Below are positions 6,401 to 8,193 of a stretch of 8,193 nt of DNA, piece by piece; the stretch's first letter is position 1, and each line of letters starts with the position of its first letter. The stretch spans positions 1-8,193 of the forward strand of contig QMVO01000065.1 of NCBI GenBank assembly GCA_003661125.1, given 5' to 3'. The notes beneath the pieces were generated by a model. That model was not told the DNA's origin and did not search any database. It worked only from the letters and a program-made list of their open reading frames with translations. The translations under genes were made by a program, and so were the position numbers. Source of the stretch: Methanosarcinales archaeon. GTDB lineage: Archaea; Halobacteriota; Syntropharchaeia; Alkanophagales; Methanospirareceae.

Positions 6401-6479
6401 CAGGTGAAGGAGAAAGCGAATAAAGAAAGAAAACTGAATCCGCCAGACTCTTCTTTTTTCACCTCCTAATTCACCTGCT
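6399..6479 (+). ncRNA. Structured leader or small RNA with anti-Shine-Dalgarno-like tract
   Basis: AGCAGGTGAA (6399-6408) pairs perfectly with TTCACCTGCT (6470-6479), and GGAG (6409-6412) can continue the stem with CTCC (6463-6466). A second copy, TTCACCTCCT (6458-6467), offers an alternative pairing to the same arm with one mismatch. The intervening 61 bases are purine-rich then pyrimidine-rich, with a six-T run at 6454-6459 that could end a short transcript. CACCTCCT equals the 3' end of archaeal 16S rRNA. The sequence structure is plain; that it is transcribed as a functional RNA is inferred. Confidence 0.4.
6404..6469 (+). CDS. Possible 21-residue leader peptide
   Basis: A GTG-initiated ORF (MKEKANKERKLNPPDSSFFTS) begins within AGGTGA, in the same position relative to its TATA box as GTG 5140 relative to the box at 5104 (about 36-37 bp). 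Its stop codon falls between the two TTCACCT copies. Translation could change which hairpin forms ahead of the regulator at 6492, as in attenuation. The ORF is too short to judge by composition and may simply be untranslated leader. Confidence 0.2.
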   Translation: MKEKANKERKLNPPDSSFFTS

Positions 6480-6491
6480 TTCAACCAAAAA

Positions 6492-6770
6492 ATGAGAAAA
6501 AGAAGGGATACCTGGGAAATTATGGGGGATATTTTAGAGGCAATTGCCTCGTCCTCAAAAAAAGAGACACAGAAAACAGTTATAATGCGCCGGGCGAATT
6601 TAGATTTTCGGACTTTCGAGCACTATTTTCAGCGCTTACGTAAGGGTGAGTTTATTATAGTACGAGAAGAAAGAGTCGGAAAAGCGACACGGGTCTTTCT
6701 CGCTATCACAGAGAAAGGAGAGAAATTCAGGCAGCTCAGCAAGAACCTAATGCAACTAAATGACAACTAA
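6492..6770 (+). CDS. Winged-helix transcriptional regulator (HTH_45-like)
   Basis: 92 residues. Helix 1 is about 8-20 (EIMGDILEAIAS), helices 2-3 about 28-52 (KTVIMRRANLDFRTFEHYF then QRLRKGEFI), the beta wing about 54-73 (IIVREERVG, RVFLAITEKG), and a C-terminal helix 75-90. The order I-M-x-x-A-N-L-x-x-x-x-x-x-x-Y then ITEKG is typical of small archaeal winged-helix proteins (Pfam HTH_45 type) common in archaea and their viruses. Such proteins bind DNA as dimers. The gene opens a seven-cistron run and has the 6326-6352 palindrome and two TATA boxes upstream, so autoregulation is plausible. No Shine-Dalgarno precedes ATG 6492; the leader before it can fold. Confidence 0.85.
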   Translation: MRKRRDTWEIMGDILEAIASSSKKETQKTVIMRRANLDFRTFEHYFQRLRKGEFIIVREERVGKATRVFLAITEKGEKFRQLSKNLMQLNDN

Positions 6771-6903
6771 ACCAAAACTCGTGCCAGTACCAAGCTATTT
6801 ACAGCCCTCTTTTTTAGCCGCTGCATATAGTGCTGCATACTGCGAATTCAGTAATTCTTCTGTTGTGATCGAGGCGATTTTTGTATATCGAGTGAAGAAA
6901 TGA
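6760..6903 (+). CDS. 47-residue small protein of unknown function
   Basis: Starts at ATG 6760 inside the end of the regulator gene (11-base overlap) and ends at TGA 6901-6903, where ATGA starts the next ORF. The product begins MTTKPKLVPVPSYLQPSFLA, followed by AAYSAAYCEFSNSSVVIEAIFVYRVKK: a proline-rich start, an alanine-rich helix and a short hydrophobic segment with a basic end. It is weakly amphipathic and could touch a membrane, but no firm transmembrane helix is seen. No ribosome binding site; translation would be coupled. The exact fit between neighbouring genes is the main support. Confidence 0.5.
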   Translation: MTTKPKLVPVPSYLQPSFLAAAYSAAYCEFSNSSVVIEAIFVYRVKK

Positions 6904-6947
6904 CAGATAATGAATTTGGGGACTCTTTAGAGGTCAGAGTCAAATGA
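6900..6947 (+). CDS. 15-residue mini-ORF joined by ATGA overlaps on both sides
   Basis: ATG 6900 overlaps the preceding stop as ATGA, and its own stop overlaps ATG 6944 as ATGA. The peptide is MTDNEFGDSLEVRVK, acidic then basic. Its body contains GAGGT (6930-6934), the Shine-Dalgarno of the next gene, spaced 9 bases from ATG 6944. It may be a translated coupling link that delivers ribosomes to 6944 and not a functional peptide. It could also be chance, since the region must hold that ribosome binding site anyway. Confidence 0.3.
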   Translation: MTDNEFGDSLEVRVK

Positions 6948-7279
6948 GCGGTAAATTAGATTTAGAATGGGAAGAAGTGTACGACATTACGGAGCATCTG
7001 CTTGGCAAATACGGCATTGAAATCGAGGATTGGGTCGTACTCGAATTGTTCAACGAATTCAAACAGCGTTTTAAAGAGGCTGCAGCGGACTTCCTCAACG
7101 AACTGGAAGATGCATTCGATCATGCTGATTTAGACGACGTAGTGTGGTACGATGATCACACGACATTGTACGAGGAGCTCATTTCACGCTTTGAAAGAAT
7201 TTTCGGAGATGTCGCCGAATTTTCTACTGGAGGAAAATGGGTCGTGAAGAAAGAGAGGAAAAAAAGAAATGACCGATAA
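6944..7279 (+). CDS. Acidic helical protein of unknown function, 111 aa
   Basis: Not recognised. Residues 1-95 are strongly acidic and mostly helical (EEVYDITEHLL, VVLELFNEFKQRFKEAAADFLNELEDAF, HTTLYEELISRFERIFGD), with aromatic residues spaced as in a helical bundle. The last 15 residues turn basic (KWVVKKERKKRNDR). No cysteines, signal or membrane segment. GAGGT at 6930-6934 gives a good ribosome binding site and the start overlaps the mini-ORF stop as ATGA. The 3' end overlaps the nuclease gene by 11 bases. An acidic protein of this kind could be a DNA mimic or nuclease partner or inhibitor; that is speculation from charge and neighbours. Confidence 0.75.
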   Translation: MSGKLDLEWEEVYDITEHLLGKYGIEIEDWVVLELFNEFKQRFKEAAADFLNELEDAFDHADLDDVVWYDDHTTLYEELISRFERIFGDVAEFSTGGKWVVKKERKKRNDR

Positions 7280-7580
7280 GCGTACATGGCAAAAATTGGA
7301 AGAGCGCGTTTGCGGTAAGTTTGGTGGCAAGCGCAATCCACTCAGTGGCTCAAATTCGAAGCACGACACTTCTGCAGATTGTATCGAGTGCGGTGATCTA
7401 TACATCGAAGTCAAACTCCGAGCTAATTTTTTCCATCATACGCTTTTCAAAGATGTAGCTAAAAAAGCGAAGAAAGAACGCAAATTGCCTTTGCTTGTCA
7501 CTCACGAAAAAGGAAAAGAGAGCGAGCTTGTCATTCTAAAAATTGAAGACTTTCTCGCTCTAACGGAGGTCAAAAGATGA
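7269..7580 (+). CDS. Small Hjc/RecB-like PD-(D/E)XK nuclease
   Basis: 103 residues with the compact endonuclease layout. An N-terminal helix carries Glu11/Glu12 (KLEERVCGKFGGKRNPLSGS), SADC has Asp37, and LYIEVKLR has Glu47-x-Lys49. These are followed by a helix and a strand (LPLLVTHEKG), ending in LVILKIEDFLAL. E...D...E-x-K matches archaeal Holliday junction resolvases and related phage and archaeal nucleases of the restriction-enzyme fold; the GGKRxPLSGS stretch is characteristic of the group. It may resolve recombination or replication intermediates, or act as a repair or VRR-type nuclease; the exact family is uncertain. An AGAGG tract at 7255-7259 precedes ATG 7269, and the gene overlaps its neighbours by 11 bases upstream and ATGA downstream. 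Confidence 0.75.
   Translation: MTDKRTWQKLEERVCGKFGGKRNPLSGSNSKHDTSADCIECGDLYIEVKLRANFFHHTLFKDVAKKAKKERKLPLLVTHEKGKESELVILKIEDFLALTEVKR
7565..7570 (+). promoter_or_regulatory. Strong Shine-Dalgarno GGAGGT for the 43-aa gene
   Basis: GGAGGT lies 6 bases before ATG 7577, inside the end of the nuclease gene. It supports real translation of this very short ORF. Confidence 0.75.
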
Positions 7581-7708
7581 AATTCGAACCGGTGAAAGTA
7601 TCCTTGCAACTGCGCTATGAGCTCCTTTGCATCGAGATTGCCCTCTCTGAATTCGACGATGCTCGCTTTGAGCTGATAGAGATTCTAAAACTCGATTTGG
7701 AAAAATGA
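7577..7708 (+). CDS. 43-residue protein of unknown function, coupled to TFB
   Basis: The protein begins MKFEPVKVSLQLRYELLCIE and continues IALSEFDDARFELIEILKLDLEK. It starts as ATGA overlapping the nuclease stop and ends as ATGA overlapping the TFB start. A strong Shine-Dalgarno (7565-7570) precedes it. After a short strand-like start the chain is almost entirely helical and amphipathic, so a two-helix hairpin or coiled-coil dimer is likely. No family recognised. Its exact fit between the nuclease and TFB suggests a partner or modulator of one of them, or a translation relay for TFB. Confidence 0.65.
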   Translation: MKFEPVKVSLQLRYELLCIEIALSEFDDARFELIEILKLDLEK

Positions 7709-8193
7709 ATTGCCCTGAATGTGGTTCAAAACGAATTATATTCGATCCCGCACATGCAGAATCCTATTGTGCAGATTGCGGCGCGGTGATCGAAGAAAAC
7801 ATGATTGATTCACGCGAGCGCCCTATCTATGGGCTCGATCGCGAATCAACAAAAAGAATTCGAACCGGACCGCCAGCCAGTCCCCGCTTCTTTGATCGTG
7901 GTTTGAGTTCGCAATCTTCCCGGCACGTTCGAACAGCAATCTACTCTCAGCGTGAAAAGGCGCTTATGCGCTTCCTTTCAGAAATCGACCGGCAAGCAAA
8001 TGTCCTAAAATTACCTGTCAGTATTAAAAATGAAGCTTCTGCACTTTTACACAAGGCAAAGCAACTTAATCTGACTGCTGGGCGCTCTCTTGAAGTTTCT
8101 TGTGCTGCTCTGCTATATATCTCGTGTAGACAAGCCGGTATTCCTCGTCCATTGAATGAATTCCTTCGTCAACTCCAAATTCCAGTAACTCAA
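7705..8193 (+). CDS. tfb: Archaeal transcription initiation factor B (TFIIB-like), 3'-partial
   Basis: 163 residues visible and open at the window edge; the family is usually about 300. The N-terminal zinc ribbon has Cys3-x2-Cys6 and Cys22-x2-Cys25. The B-finger/linker is recognisable (RTGPPASPRFFDRGLSS, residues 53-69; the family consensus has R-x-G-x-P, D-x-G-L). The first cyclin repeat follows from about 81, including LNLTAGRSLEVSCAALLYIS and CRQAGIPRPLNEF. TFB binds TBP at the TATA box and recruits RNA polymerase. In this viral context it may be an alternative factor that shifts transcription toward viral promoters, such as the shared TTTTATATAGT boxes; this is inference. ATG 7705 overlaps the upstream stop as ATGA, with only a weak purine tract before it. 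Confidence 0.93.
   Translation, partial: MNCPECGSKRIIFDPAHAESYCADCGAVIEENMIDSRERPIYGLDRESTKRIRTGPPASPRFFDRGLSSQSSRHVRTAIYSQREKALMRFLSEIDRQANVLKLPVSIKNEASALLHKAKQLNLTAGRSLEVSCAALLYISCRQAGIPRPLNEFLRQLQIPVTQ

Noticed and set aside
7156..7414. Minus-strand ORFs over the 6944/7269 genes
   Set aside because: Shadows of two convincingly coupled + strand genes with good ribosome binding sites.

Overview
The window reads as part of a tailed archaeal virus or provirus. A phage-style tail gene lies next to an archaeal transcription factor B gene (zinc ribbon, B-finger and first cyclin repeat visible), an archaeal winged-helix regulator, TATA-type promoters and T-tract termination. No rRNA, tRNA, integrase, capsid, terminase or CRISPR array is visible. 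All convincing genes are on the + strand and packed tightly, often with ATGA or longer overlaps. Host lineage cannot be fixed from this sequence. A methanogen- or ANME-type euryarchaeote is a guess from the general style (moderate AT-richness, HTH_45-like regulator, secreted alanine-signal protein).

Region 1 (1-3366) is the 3' part of one very long tail-tip gene that begins before the window. In order it has about 2.3 copies of a ~100-residue beta repeat, five copies of a ~14-residue KTFTADA-type repeat, a tail-hub-like core with a beta-sandwich insertion, a histidine needle with ten HxH motifs in two blocks, and a C-terminal beta domain. The two HxH blocks around a ~70-residue apex resemble the metal-coordinating needle of T4 gp37.

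Region 2 (3375-5183) has three small genes after the tail gene: two diverged paralogues (3375-3647 and 4054-4326) flanking a gene made of an internal tandem duplication (3684-4052). A Cas4/RecB-like PD-(D/E)XK nuclease (4313-4960) and a small unknown ORF (4968-5183) follow.

Region 3 (5104-6324) opens with a TATA box driving a secreted protein (5140-5868). A T-tract and a small putative papain/transglutaminase-fold cysteine peptidase (5908-6324) follow.

Region 4 (6325-6491) is a 167-bp regulatory intergenic region. It holds a 27-bp palindrome, a TATA box identical over 11 bp to the one at 5104, a long-range inverted repeat and a pyrimidine tract carrying an anti-Shine-Dalgarno-like sequence. 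That tract can pair over 18 nt with the start region of the secreted-protein gene.

Region 5 (6492-8193) is a tightly coupled run of seven cistrons: winged-helix regulator, a 47-aa ORF, a 15-aa ORF, an acidic 111-aa protein, an Hjc/RecB-like nuclease, a 43-aa protein, and TFB running off the window. It looks like a regulatory/early module that could redirect host transcription and process DNA, next to a virion/host-interaction module.
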